In this document: one piece after another, positions 15,909-23,800 of the stretch
How positions within the stretch are numbered: the first letter of the stretch is position 1
Layout of the letters: every line of letters begins with the position of its first letter
Assembly: GCA_019307945.1 (NCBI GenBank)
Contig: JAFDIS010000001.1
Coordinates: 124,001-188,000, forward strand
Direction: 5' to 3'
Length of the DNA: 64,000 nucleotides
Source of the DNA: Deltaproteobacteria bacterium
Lineage (GTDB): Bacteria; Desulfobacterota; DSM-4660; Desulfatiglandales; Desulfatiglandaceae
The notes under the pieces: model-generated
Seen by the model: only the letters and a program-made list of their open reading frames with translations
The model's database searches: none
What the model was told of the DNA's origin: nothing
Made by a program: the position numbers and the translations under genes

Positions 15909-17954
15909 ATGCTCACAGCCATACTAGCCATAGGAGGCATGGGCCTGGTGGCGGGCATCGGCCTCGCCCTCGCTTCCAAGATCTTTTACGTGTATGTGGA
16001 CCCGATCGTGGTGGCCGTGGAAGAGGCCCTTCCCGGTGCCAATTGCGGGGGATGCGGATTCCCAGGCTGCAGCGGTGCGGCCGCAGCCATCGCCAAGGGA
16101 GATGCGCCCCCCAATATCTGTGTGGCGGGAGGCCCCTCGACCCATGCGGCGGTGGGGGAAATCATGGGAGTGGCCGTCATGGAGACCGAACCCGAATTCG
16201 CCCTGCCCGGGTGCAGCTACGGCTTCCACAAGGCGGACCTGAAGTTCCTCTATGACGGCTTCAATGACTGCAGAGCGGCATTGCTCCTGGACGGCGGTTC
16301 CAAGGTCTGTCCCATCGGGTGTCTCGGTCTCGGGACCTGTGCGAGGGCCTGTCCTTTCGGCGCCATCACCATGGGTGAGGATAATCTACCCGTGGTGAAC
16401 AAGAACCTGTGCACGGGATGCGGCACCTGCGAGCGCGTCTGCCCCAAGCATATCATCACCCTTACCTCCAATTCCAGGCGTATCCAGCGGGAATATACCA
16501 CGGAGCAATGCACGGCGCCCTGTCAAAGGGCTTGCCCCGCCGGCATCGACATCCCCGCTTACATACACGAGATAGCACTCGGCAACTACGAAGACGCAAT
16601 TCGCATTATCAAAGAATCCAACCCGTTTCTTAACGTGTGCGGTCGGATCTGCGTGGAACCCTGCGAGTTGGAATGCCGTCGCAACCTGGTAGACGAGCCG
16701 GTGGCCATCAACAACCTCAAGCGCTTTGTGGCTGATTATGAACGCAATTCCAAAAAGCGCATTCAGATCCCCAGGGCCCCCGAATCAGGCAAACAGGTGG
16801 CGGTGATAGGAGGGGGCGCAGAGGGGTTGACCTCCGCCTATTTTCTCAACCGCCTGGGCCACGATGTAAGATTGTATGAGTCCACGGAGAGCTTGGGCGG
16901 CCTGCTGCGAGCGGGCCTGCCGGCATCACGTCTTCCAAGGGATGTATTGGAATGGGAGATCGAGGGCATTCTGGCCGTGGGAATCGAAACTCAGACCGGG
17001 AAGGCCCTGGGACGGGATCTCACCCTTTCCTCCCTGTTCAAAGAAGGCTTTTCCGCTGTACTTGTGGCGATCGGCGGATGGGATACGTTCCTTTCCCAAG
17101 GTCGGCCCCAAGAAGCCCCTCTTCCCGGGATCCATCTCCTGGTGGACTATCTCCTGCGACATGAAGCGGGGTCAGGAAAGGCTCCTGGAGAACATGTGGT
17201 CATCGTAGGAGGGGGCGCAACCGCCCTGACGGCCGCCCATGCGTGCCTTGCCGGAGGCGCGCGGTCCGCCGCGGTGGTCACCAGGACTTCTCCGACCGAT
17301 GCTCTTTTCTCGGAGCAAGAAATCAAGACAGCGCAAGAGGCGGGAATCACTTTTTATCATGAAACGGCTCTCACCCGGATGATGGGTGAGGGAGACGCCT
17401 TGAAGCAGGTGGAACTCACCTCCATGAAAGGTGAAGGGGGCCAGAGCACGATCATATCCGCCGATACTCTGCTCGTGGGGGCTGGAAGATTTCCTGAATT
17501 GATCTATGTACCGAGGGAAATGGACGAGGAACGGCAGGAAGACACCGGAATCGCCTGGGAGACGGTGCTGCCCTACGCCGGACCCTTTTCCACCACGGAC
17601 ATCGGCCTTTTCAGGCCCGGAGAGGCAATAGGAGACTACAAGGCGGTGGTGGAGGCCATAGGAGCCGGGAGACGGGCGGCCAATTCCGCACATCGTCATC
17701 TTACCGGTGCCCCGGTTTCCCCACCCGAGGGCCTGATCCGGAGGGGAACACAGGTACTCAGCCTGACGGCCGTAGAATCGGTGGCCAAGGTTCCCCGGGA
17801 GAAGATGCCGGAGGTCCCGGAAGAGACGCGGATTGCGGATCCGGACGCAGAGATCGCCCTGGGCTACTCGGAAGCACAGGCCACGAAGGAAGCTTCCCGA
17901 TGTCTTCAGTGCGGCCTCATCTGCTATCGTCGGGAGGAAGGGGGGCTTCACTAG
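15909..17954 (+). CDS. rnfB: RnfB fused to a GltD/NfnB-like FAD-NAD(P) oxidoreductase
   Basis: A 681-residue fusion; ordinary RnfB has 190 to 330. Residues 1 to 25 form a membrane anchor. C46, C49, C54 and C71 make the N-terminal Fe-S motif of RnfB. C134, C138, C144, C148 and C168, C171, C174, C178 make two ferredoxin-type clusters. From about 195 the protein turns into the beta subunit of glutamate synthase / NfnB type: cysteines at 201, 205, 209 and again at 244, 248, 252, 256, an FAD loop (VAVIGGGAEGL, about 297) with ESTESLGGLLRAGLP, a second nucleotide fold (VVIVGGGATAL, about 430), a GD-x-x-x-x-x-x-x-AIGAGRRAA flavin segment (about 575), and a last CLQCGLIC. It probably feeds electrons between NAD(P)H and the Rnf ferredoxin chain; that is inference. 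Confidence 0.93.
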   Translation: MLTAILAIGGMGLVAGIGLALASKIFYVYVDPIVVAVEEALPGANCGGCGFPGCSGAAAAIAKGDAPPNICVAGGPSTHAAVGEIMGVAVMETEPEFALPGCSYGFHKADLKFLYDGFNDCRAALLLDGGSKVCPIGCLGLGTCARACPFGAITMGEDNLPVVNKNLCTGCGTCERVCPKHIITLTSNSRRIQREYTTEQCTAPCQRACPAGIDIPAYIHEIALGNYEDAIRIIKESNPFLNVCGRICVEPCELECRRNLVDEPVAINNLKRFVADYERNSKKRIQIPRAPESGKQVAVIGGGAEGLTSAYFLNRLGHDVRLYESTESLGGLLRAGLPASRLPRDVLEWEIEGILAVGIETQTGKALGRDLTLSSLFKEGFSAVLVAIGGWDTFLSQGRPQEAPLPGIHLLVDYLLRHEAGSGKAPGEHVVIVGGGATALTAAHACLAGGARSAAVVTRTSPTDALFSEQEIKTAQEAGITFYHETALTRMMGEGDALKQVELTSMKGEGGQSTIISADTLLVGAGRFPELIYVPREMDEERQEDTGIAWETVLPYAGPFSTTDIGLFRPGEAIGDYKAVVEAIGAGRRAANSAHRHLTGAPVSPPEGLIRRGTQVLSLTAVESVAKVPREKMPEVPEETRIADPDAEIALGYSEAQATKEASRCLQCGLICYRREEGGLH

Positions 17955-18432
17955 ACAGGATCCGGGTCATCCTGGGCTGATAGGCGAGGCCCTTTCGGAC
18001 CCGACGATCCAGCCGCCGGAGAACCAGGTAGCTTCCCACCAGGGCCCCGGCACCACTGACTACCGGCACAAAGGGACGGTGGCTGAAAGCACTGCCTACA
18101 GCGGCTCCCAGGACCAGGGCCACCACGGGGACAAAATAAACGAGTGCAGAAAGCTTGAGCAAAGACCGCGTGGGCACGCTGATCTCCACCGTATCGCCCA
18201 CGCGTGCTGCTAGGTCGTTGCGGATCTCCACGAGCATATCTCTTCCGTCCAGAGACTCACAAGAGTGTCGAGAATCGCAGGACGCGCAACAGGCGCTTTT
18301 CCGGATGCGAACCAACGCCCGGTCCATGATCACCTTCTCGACCACCCCCGCTTCGGTGAGAACGGGGGGCTCATCGGGCTGAAACGCCCCCTCTCCCTTA
18401 GGTCCCGTGCCCTTGAGTTGTTCAGACGCCAT
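17917..18432 (-). CDS. rseC: RseC/SoxR-reducer family membrane protein
   Basis: A 171-residue membrane protein. The ATG at 18432 is chosen because AAAGGAG lies 6 nt upstream. A soluble N-terminal part carries the cysteine cluster C48, C49, C52, C58 (ACCASCDSRHSC), as in RseC; an OB-like segment VGDTVEISVPTR follows, then two membrane helices (about 92 to 112 and 120 to 138) and a basic tail. In E. coli RseC works with the Rsx (Rnf-like) complex to keep SoxR reduced. Here the gene is convergent with rnfB and the two coding ends overlap by 38 bp, so they are not co-transcribed, but the pairing with Rnf is still suggestive. No soxR is seen. Confidence 0.88.
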   Translation of the reverse strand: MASEQLKGTGPKGEGAFQPDEPPVLTEAGVVEKVIMDRALVRIRKSACCASCDSRHSCESLDGRDMLVEIRNDLAARVGDTVEISVPTRSLLKLSALVYFVPVVALVLGAAVGSAFSHRPFVPVVSGAGALVGSYLVLRRLDRRVRKGLAYQPRMTRILSSEAPLPPDDSR

Positions 18433-18600
18433 CGGACTCCTTTCCGGGGAATGCCCTTTATTCAATTAAGGGCTGAAGGGCGCACCGTCCTGGGAGCCTC
18501 GCCCCCGGTTCCACTCCCGCGCTTGGAACCATAGGTGTGAGGAGGGCGATACGCCGACTTATGACACTCCCGAAATCCCATTAGGAGAAAACGGAAAAGG

Positions 18601-19812
18601 ATGCAAGAAAAAAGCGATCAGGGGAAGTTCCATGTGCCGGCCGATGAGATCCACGCCAGGACGAAGCGCATACAAGCAGCGTTGCGCCGTCGCGACATCG
18701 AAGCGATGCTGGTGGTCCAGCGCATGGATCTCTTTTATTTTTCAGGAACCGCCCAGCGAGGCTGGCTCTTTATCCCTACCGATGGCGATCCTCTTCTGAT
18801 GATCAGGAAATACGCCCCCAGGGCCAGACGCGAGAGTGCACTGGAACCGGTTCCGGAAGTGACCTCCGCAAAGGAACTACCAGGGCTCATCCGCGACTTC
18901 CATGGCCGCATCCCGCGCACCCTGGGCCTGGAGTTCGACGTGATACCGGTCCGGGAATACATGTTTTACCAACGCCTCTTTCCCGGCACGGAGCTGGTGG
19001 ACGCCTCTCCCGCGATCCTCGAGATCCGTACCGTCAAATCGCCGTGGGAAATCGCCCGAATCGAGGAGACCGCCGGCCGTTCAGCCCTGCTCTTTGATTT
19101 CATGCGTGAAAGTCTCCGTCCCGGAATGTCTGAAATGGAATACTCAGGGGTTCTGGAGGCCCGCGCTCGGAAGCTGGGACATGCGTCGAGGATCAGGGTC
19201 CGCGATTATCAGACCGAGGGATATTCCTGGCATATCTTGAGCGGTGAGAGTGGAAGCCGCCTGGGACTTCTGGACTCTCCCGCCAGCGGGGAAGGGACCT
19301 CACCCGCCTTCCCTTGCGGCGCGGGGTATCGGCCCCTTCGTCCGCAAGAACCCATTATGATCGATTTCACGTTTGTGCTGAACGGCTATCACGTGGATGA
19401 AACGCGCATGTTCTCCGTCGGTCCCATGCCGGAAAAAGCCCGACGAGGTTGCGAGGCGGCCATCGAGATCCACAACGGTATCCTGGACGTAGCAGAACCC
19501 GGGATTCCGGCAGGACACATCTACGAAACCGCCAGGAGACTGGCGCAAAAACTCGGGGTTTCGGAGCAATTCCTCGGACCACGAGGATACAAGGTCGCCT
19601 TCGTAGGTCACGGAGTGGGATTGGAACTGGTCGAACCGCCGCTCCTGGCAAAAAATCGGAAAGATCATCTCAAGCCCGGCATGGTGTTTTCCCTGGAGCC
19701 CAAGCTGGTATTTGAGGGTGAATTCACCGTGGGAATTGAAAGCGTAATCCAGGTCACGGAGAGTGCCTGTCGTCTCCTGACCCGCATCCCTGTGCAAGTC
19801 TTCATTTGTTAG
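18601..19812 (+). CDS. M24 family metallopeptidase (Xaa-Pro aminopeptidase-like)
   Basis: A cytoplasmic 'pita-bread' enzyme of 403 residues. The N-terminal creatinase-type domain (about 15 to 150) is followed by the catalytic domain (about 160 to 403). The five dinuclear-metal ligands of the family can be found: Asp in MIDFTF (about 256), Asp in YHVDETR (about 267), His in VGHGVGLEL (about 338), Glu in FSLEPKLV (about 368) and Glu in GIESVIQV (about 381). Aminopeptidase P, prolidase and creatinase share these residues, so the substrate cannot be read from sequence, although a peptide with Pro at the second position is most likely. It stands alone between rseC (divergent) and the cytochrome genes (convergent, 22 bp away). 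Confidence 0.88.
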   Translation: MQEKSDQGKFHVPADEIHARTKRIQAALRRRDIEAMLVVQRMDLFYFSGTAQRGWLFIPTDGDPLLMIRKYAPRARRESALEPVPEVTSAKELPGLIRDFHGRIPRTLGLEFDVIPVREYMFYQRLFPGTELVDASPAILEIRTVKSPWEIARIEETAGRSALLFDFMRESLRPGMSEMEYSGVLEARARKLGHASRIRVRDYQTEGYSWHILSGESGSRLGLLDSPASGEGTSPAFPCGAGYRPLRPQEPIMIDFTFVLNGYHVDETRMFSVGPMPEKARRGCEAAIEIHNGILDVAEPGIPAGHIYETARRLAQKLGVSEQFLGPRGYKVAFVGHGVGLELVEPPLLAKNRKDHLKPGMVFSLEPKLVFEGEFTVGIESVIQVTESACRLLTRIPVQVFIC

Positions 19813-19834
19813 TGTCCGCACCGGATTCATCTGA

Positions 19835-21637
19835 TCACCCGGCATCTCCCATGGGAACGTCTCTTGTGTTTCGCAGGGCCCTGAATCTCAGTTTGCGCCA
19901 CCTCTTCGAGGGATTGAGCAGCCTTTGCCGTTCCCGCCCGCTCAAAAGGCGCATACCCGGGACCGCCGGGGGGGCGGGACGCGTCAAGTCCAGGTCGGGC
20001 GTTGTTCCATCCATCCATCCCAGACCCGCCGCAGAACGACTCAGATGGCAGCTCATGCAGGAACGCCCCGCCGGGGAGACGGTGTGGGGCACATAAGGAG
20101 AAAAGGCCCACCCCTTTGACGTGAAATCACCGCGTATGGGGATGATACCGTCCAGGGCCGCATAACCCGCCTCGTCCACGTAAGACACTATGAACTGGTA
20201 AAGCGGCCTGACTATGCTGAAACGACCCTCATGATCCACACCGAGGGGCATCAGCTCCCACCTGCGATACCGCCATCCCAGGGACCAGGCGCCCTTTTTC
20301 AAGGTCCATGAAACCCGGTCCCTGGTGGCCGGCTGGAGGGGCTGGCGCATTCTTGATACCTCCAGCAGGACCTTTTCCACCACGGGATCTCCCTGCGCCT
20401 CCAGACCAAGCCATTTCAATGGATCGAGCCGATCTTCGCGGATGACGCTCAAGCCGTAGTCCTGAAAAGACCACTGAGCGTGGCAGGCGCTGCATCGGAC
20501 CCGCTCATGCTCCATCACCCCGTGGGCCACCACGTCCGCGTCGAACAGGGGCAGCCTGTGCAGGCGCTTCGCGCCCCTGGTTCGAAATCGAAACTCCGAT
20601 CCCCCGGCCACGACGCCCGGGATGGAAGGGTCCGGGCGTGCCCCCCTGAAGCCTCCGTGGCATCCCGAACAGGAAGTCTTCGGTACGGCCATCTGGTATC
20701 CGTAAACCTTTCCGTCTCCCATGACATCCGCCTTGCGGTGGCAGTCCACGCACCACAGGCCCCTTTCAGCGTGAATGTCTACGGCAAGGTGGTGGTAATC
20801 CAGGCCGTAAATCCTCTTTGAGGTCCCAGAAGCCCCCACGGGAGAACGATATCGCTCACTGAAATCATGCTGAAACAGTCCCATGTAATCCGCACCAACA
20901 TGATTCTGATTGTGACAGCGGAGGCACTGATCGTTGGGTATGGGCGACCGGAACACATGGCGGGCGGGATAGCCTGCCTTTTCCCGGTCCACGGCCGTGT
21001 CACTTCCACGGTAGCGTCCGTCGTCCTCATAGGGGACATGGCAGGCGGCACAACCGGAAGCACGGTAAAGGCCATCTCCCGTTGATCCCTCCGTGTGGAT
21101 ATGGCACCTCAGACATCGCCGCCTCAGGAAATCGTCCACGAGCTGGGCCGGATTTTCAGGATAGGCCATCGGGTCCGGCTCAGGCAGGGGCGCCAGGGGA
21201 CCGCTCAGACCGTAACGGGGCGGAGAAGCCTTTTCCTGGGCCCCCCAGAGATAGCGCGTCTGATTGATGATGCCTGCCACGGTACCGTGGAGTCCCTTTT
21301 CCACGATTCCGATCTCCTGCTCGTGGCAGGGCATACAAAAAGTGCGGACCCACCTGGGATCGGAGGGGTTCCGGACCACCTTGCGGTGGCCGTCCAACCA
21401 GCTGAGTGATCGATGCGCAGGCTGCAGGTGGCAGACCCCGCACTCGAAGTCATGATCAGGACCCATGGATTCGATCCGCGCATGGCATGAAAGGCATCGC
21501 CGATCCATGCGCGCGTCACGCACCTCCCCCCCGGCCCCGGTCGCCATAAAGAAACACACTGCGAAAACCGCCCACAGGGCCCCAAGCCGGTTCTGGCGGG
21601 CGCAAGCCCTTTTCATCGTGGAGCCTATCGAAGGCAC
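19835..21637 (-). CDS. Multihaem c-type cytochrome, 10 haem sites
   Basis: An exported protein of 600 residues. The GTG at 21637 is used because GGGAGG lies 7 nt before it; this start overlaps the previous cytochrome by 13 bp. A signal peptide covers about 8 to 38. Ten CxxCH motifs are seen: CLSCH, CGVCH, CMPCH, CLRCH, CAACH, CLRCH, CVDCH, CSGCH, CSACH and CMSCH. Nine lie in the first two thirds; a 130-residue haem-free, strand-rich stretch precedes the last. The block VDIHAERGLWCVDCH...VMGDGKVYG matches ADVHSRKADLDCIDCH...VMGDGVRHD of the upstream neighbour, so the two arose by duplication. A role in periplasmic electron transfer is inferred; no quinol-oxidising membrane partner is adjacent. 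Confidence 0.92.
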   Translation of the reverse strand: MPSIGSTMKRACARQNRLGALWAVFAVCFFMATGAGGEVRDARMDRRCLSCHARIESMGPDHDFECGVCHLQPAHRSLSWLDGHRKVVRNPSDPRWVRTFCMPCHEQEIGIVEKGLHGTVAGIINQTRYLWGAQEKASPPRYGLSGPLAPLPEPDPMAYPENPAQLVDDFLRRRCLRCHIHTEGSTGDGLYRASGCAACHVPYEDDGRYRGSDTAVDREKAGYPARHVFRSPIPNDQCLRCHNQNHVGADYMGLFQHDFSERYRSPVGASGTSKRIYGLDYHHLAVDIHAERGLWCVDCHRKADVMGDGKVYGYQMAVPKTSCSGCHGGFRGARPDPSIPGVVAGGSEFRFRTRGAKRLHRLPLFDADVVAHGVMEHERVRCSACHAQWSFQDYGLSVIREDRLDPLKWLGLEAQGDPVVEKVLLEVSRMRQPLQPATRDRVSWTLKKGAWSLGWRYRRWELMPLGVDHEGRFSIVRPLYQFIVSYVDEAGYAALDGIIPIRGDFTSKGWAFSPYVPHTVSPAGRSCMSCHLSRSAAGLGWMDGTTPDLDLTRPAPPAVPGMRLLSGRERQRLLNPSKRWRKLRFRALRNTRDVPMGDAG

Positions 21638-23442
21638 GGCAAGTCCTCCCCTCCCGCAAAACGACTCTTGCTCCGGGGAAAATCCCGGTAGATCGGATCG
21701 TCATAGCGCCGGTGGCACCCGGCGCATGCTCCCGCATCCAGGATGCGGCGGATTTCGGCATCGTCGAAGGGCCTCGGGTCTCCCGCAGCGCTTGCCACGC
21801 GGTTGCCTCTGCCCATGGCCGTAAATCCGTCCAGGGGAACTGACAGATTCAGACCCGAGCCTTTCGACCCGTAGGTGGGACGAAGAGAGGGACGGTGGCC
21901 CTTTCGGTGGAGGATTCCGCTTCCGAGTCCCAGCACCTTAGGATCACCGTGGCATTCGAGGCAGTCGCGAGACTTTTTGGAAGTGGTGTGAGGATCAAAG
22001 GCACCCAGGCTCAAGACCTGAAACCTGCGATCCGGCCGGGGCGACCCTTGTTCGTCAAAGCAGGAAAAAAAGACCTGACATGGTGCCACGGGATAGATCC
22101 GTTCAGGGCTCCTCACACCAAGTGCCGGCTTGGAAAACCTCATGAAGGATCGGGTTTCCTTCCACCTTCCCCGTATCTGTCCGCCGGTCAGCCAGTCGCG
22201 CTGGAATTCGTCCAGTCGATAGGCCAGATGGCACCCGTAGCATTGCGGCATCCAGGCACTGTGACAGGCCTGGCAGGAGACTCTTTCATGCCCGGGCAAT
22301 CCATGGTGTGGGGCTTCCATCCGGGAGGGATCCATCTCGAAGGGCTTTCCGTCCCTTTTACGATATAGAATTAGTTTGCCCGCTTCCTGACGGAGGTTGT
22401 ATACGGGCGTGCCCTTCTTGGTCCATCCCACGGGGGAGCCGTGGTTTGGAGGAATTTTCCTGTTGAGGGCCGTGAGCCTCCGGGCCTGATCGGCCTGAGC
22501 CCCCGCCGTTTTCATTTCAGGCAGATGGCACGCCTCGCAGGTGATATCCACCTGGGACACCATCTTATCATGCCGAACACCGTCCCCCATGACCCCTGTG
22601 GCGGTGTGACAATCGATACAGTCGAGGTCTGCTTTGCGCGAATGAACATCTGCGGGCAGTTCCAGAAAAAACCGCCTCCCGCTGAGCCTTCTTCGGCTCA
22701 GTTCCCCTCCTTCATATGGGGTTCCGTAGCCGGCCGACTCGAATCGCCCGAAATAGGATAGGCCGATCCGAGCGGAACGATTGTGGCACTTCACGCAGTT
22801 TTCAGAAGGAATCCGCGTCGTGATGGAGGGATGGCGAAGGGTTACACCATGTTGAACGACTTGGGCGCCTGATCCTCGGAGTTCCGGGGCATCGGGCACA
22901 TGACAATCACTGCACCCCCCCCCCCGAAGGCCCACCTCGCCGGGGCGATCCCCGCGCGGTTTCCAGAGGTGGCAGCCCCCGCACATCTTACGAAAATAAT
23001 CTTCCCCGAGGCCGTGGGGCTCCCACCTTCCCAGCAGATCCGTGATCTCCTTGCCGGAAATGCCCGAAGCTCCCGGCCAGTGATTCCCCAGAGCCGCCAG
23101 GATCCCCCGGTTGGTGGCCATAACGCTGTTTTTCACACGGTCCGCAACGCCAGCGTGACACAGGGGCTTTCCGCAGGTTTGCCCCACCACCCTCAAGTCC
23201 CCGGGGTTCTTTACCAGGGCCACATGCGCCCGTTCCTTTTCATTGGAATATGCATTACCCAGGTGGCAGGTATGGCACCCGAAGGCCTCCACGGGATGTG
23301 AAGGATCGGGATCGGTGGTCTCCTCATGGCAAAAAATGCAACCTTCCCGGGGGGGGACCGCGGGGATCTTTCTGGAACGCTCCTTGGCGACCACAAGAAT
23401 AGCCAGGAGCACCAGGGAAAGCATGGCTAGAGTTTTTTTCAT
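21625..23442 (-). CDS. Multihaem c-type cytochrome, 11 CxxCH plus one CX4CH
   Basis: A 605-residue exported protein. The N-terminus is MKKTLAMLSLVLLAILVVAKERSR in outline: a basic start and a helix with no clear cleavage site, so it may stay membrane-anchored. Haem motifs in order: CIFCH, CHTCH, C-GKPL-CH (a four-residue spacer), CGGCH, CSDCH, CVKCH, CIDCH, CEACH, CQACH, CYGCH, CLECH and CAGCH. CX4CH sites are known in tetrahaem cytochrome c3 and in NrfH-related proteins and are matured by ordinary system I or II machinery. It begins 27 bp after merR on the same strand and overlaps the 10-haem gene, suggesting one transcript. I see no strong ribosome-binding site before its ATG. Confidence 0.92.
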   Translation of the reverse strand: MKKTLAMLSLVLLAILVVAKERSRKIPAVPPREGCIFCHEETTDPDPSHPVEAFGCHTCHLGNAYSNEKERAHVALVKNPGDLRVVGQTCGKPLCHAGVADRVKNSVMATNRGILAALGNHWPGASGISGKEITDLLGRWEPHGLGEDYFRKMCGGCHLWKPRGDRPGEVGLRGGGCSDCHVPDAPELRGSGAQVVQHGVTLRHPSITTRIPSENCVKCHNRSARIGLSYFGRFESAGYGTPYEGGELSRRRLSGRRFFLELPADVHSRKADLDCIDCHTATGVMGDGVRHDKMVSQVDITCEACHLPEMKTAGAQADQARRLTALNRKIPPNHGSPVGWTKKGTPVYNLRQEAGKLILYRKRDGKPFEMDPSRMEAPHHGLPGHERVSCQACHSAWMPQCYGCHLAYRLDEFQRDWLTGGQIRGRWKETRSFMRFSKPALGVRSPERIYPVAPCQVFFSCFDEQGSPRPDRRFQVLSLGAFDPHTTSKKSRDCLECHGDPKVLGLGSGILHRKGHRPSLRPTYGSKGSGLNLSVPLDGFTAMGRGNRVASAAGDPRPFDDAEIRRILDAGACAGCHRRYDDPIYRDFPRSKSRFAGGEDLPCLR

Positions 23443-23469
23443 GGATGGACCGGCGTAGGAGGCCGCCCC

Positions 23470-23796
23470 TTATGAGAGGATGCGGAGGATTTCCCGAAGT
23501 TCCTCCTTGATCTGCGCCAGTGAGGCACCCTTCTCTATTGTCCTTCGTCCTCCTTCCTTTCTGAGTCTTTGCCGCGCCCCTTCGATGGTCATCTTCTCCT
23601 CGTACAGCAGGCGCTTGATTTCGAGTATGACTTCAAGGTCCTTTTTCTGATAAGTGCGCTGGTTGGAATCGGCCCGTCTGGGCCGAATCTGTGGGAACTC
23701 GCTTTCCCAGTACCTGAGGACATATGGTTCCACCCCGATGATGCGACTCACTTCCCCTATACGAAAAAAGCGCTTGTCATCAGGAATCCGGACCAT
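23470..23796 (-). CDS. MerR-family DNA-binding protein
   Basis: A 108-residue protein with a MerR winged helix-turn-helix at residues 9 to 75: FFRIGEVSRIIGVEPYVLRYWE is the recognition part and NQRTYQKKDLEVI the wing. A short coiled coil (about 60 to 107) follows, with no effector or metal-binding cysteines. This is the short MlrA/HspR-like type that sits behind pheT in many Desulfobacterota, the place of ihfA in E. coli. It starts 4 bp after the pheT stop with GGGAGG 9 nt before the ATG, so it is translated from the pheT transcript. Its targets are unknown; the adjacent cytochrome genes and the operon itself are possible ones. Confidence 0.9.
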   Translation of the reverse strand: MVRIPDDKRFFRIGEVSRIIGVEPYVLRYWESEFPQIRPRRADSNQRTYQKKDLEVILEIKRLLYEEKMTIEGARQRLRKEGGRRTIEKGASLAQIKEELREILRILS

Positions 23797-23800
23797 ACTT

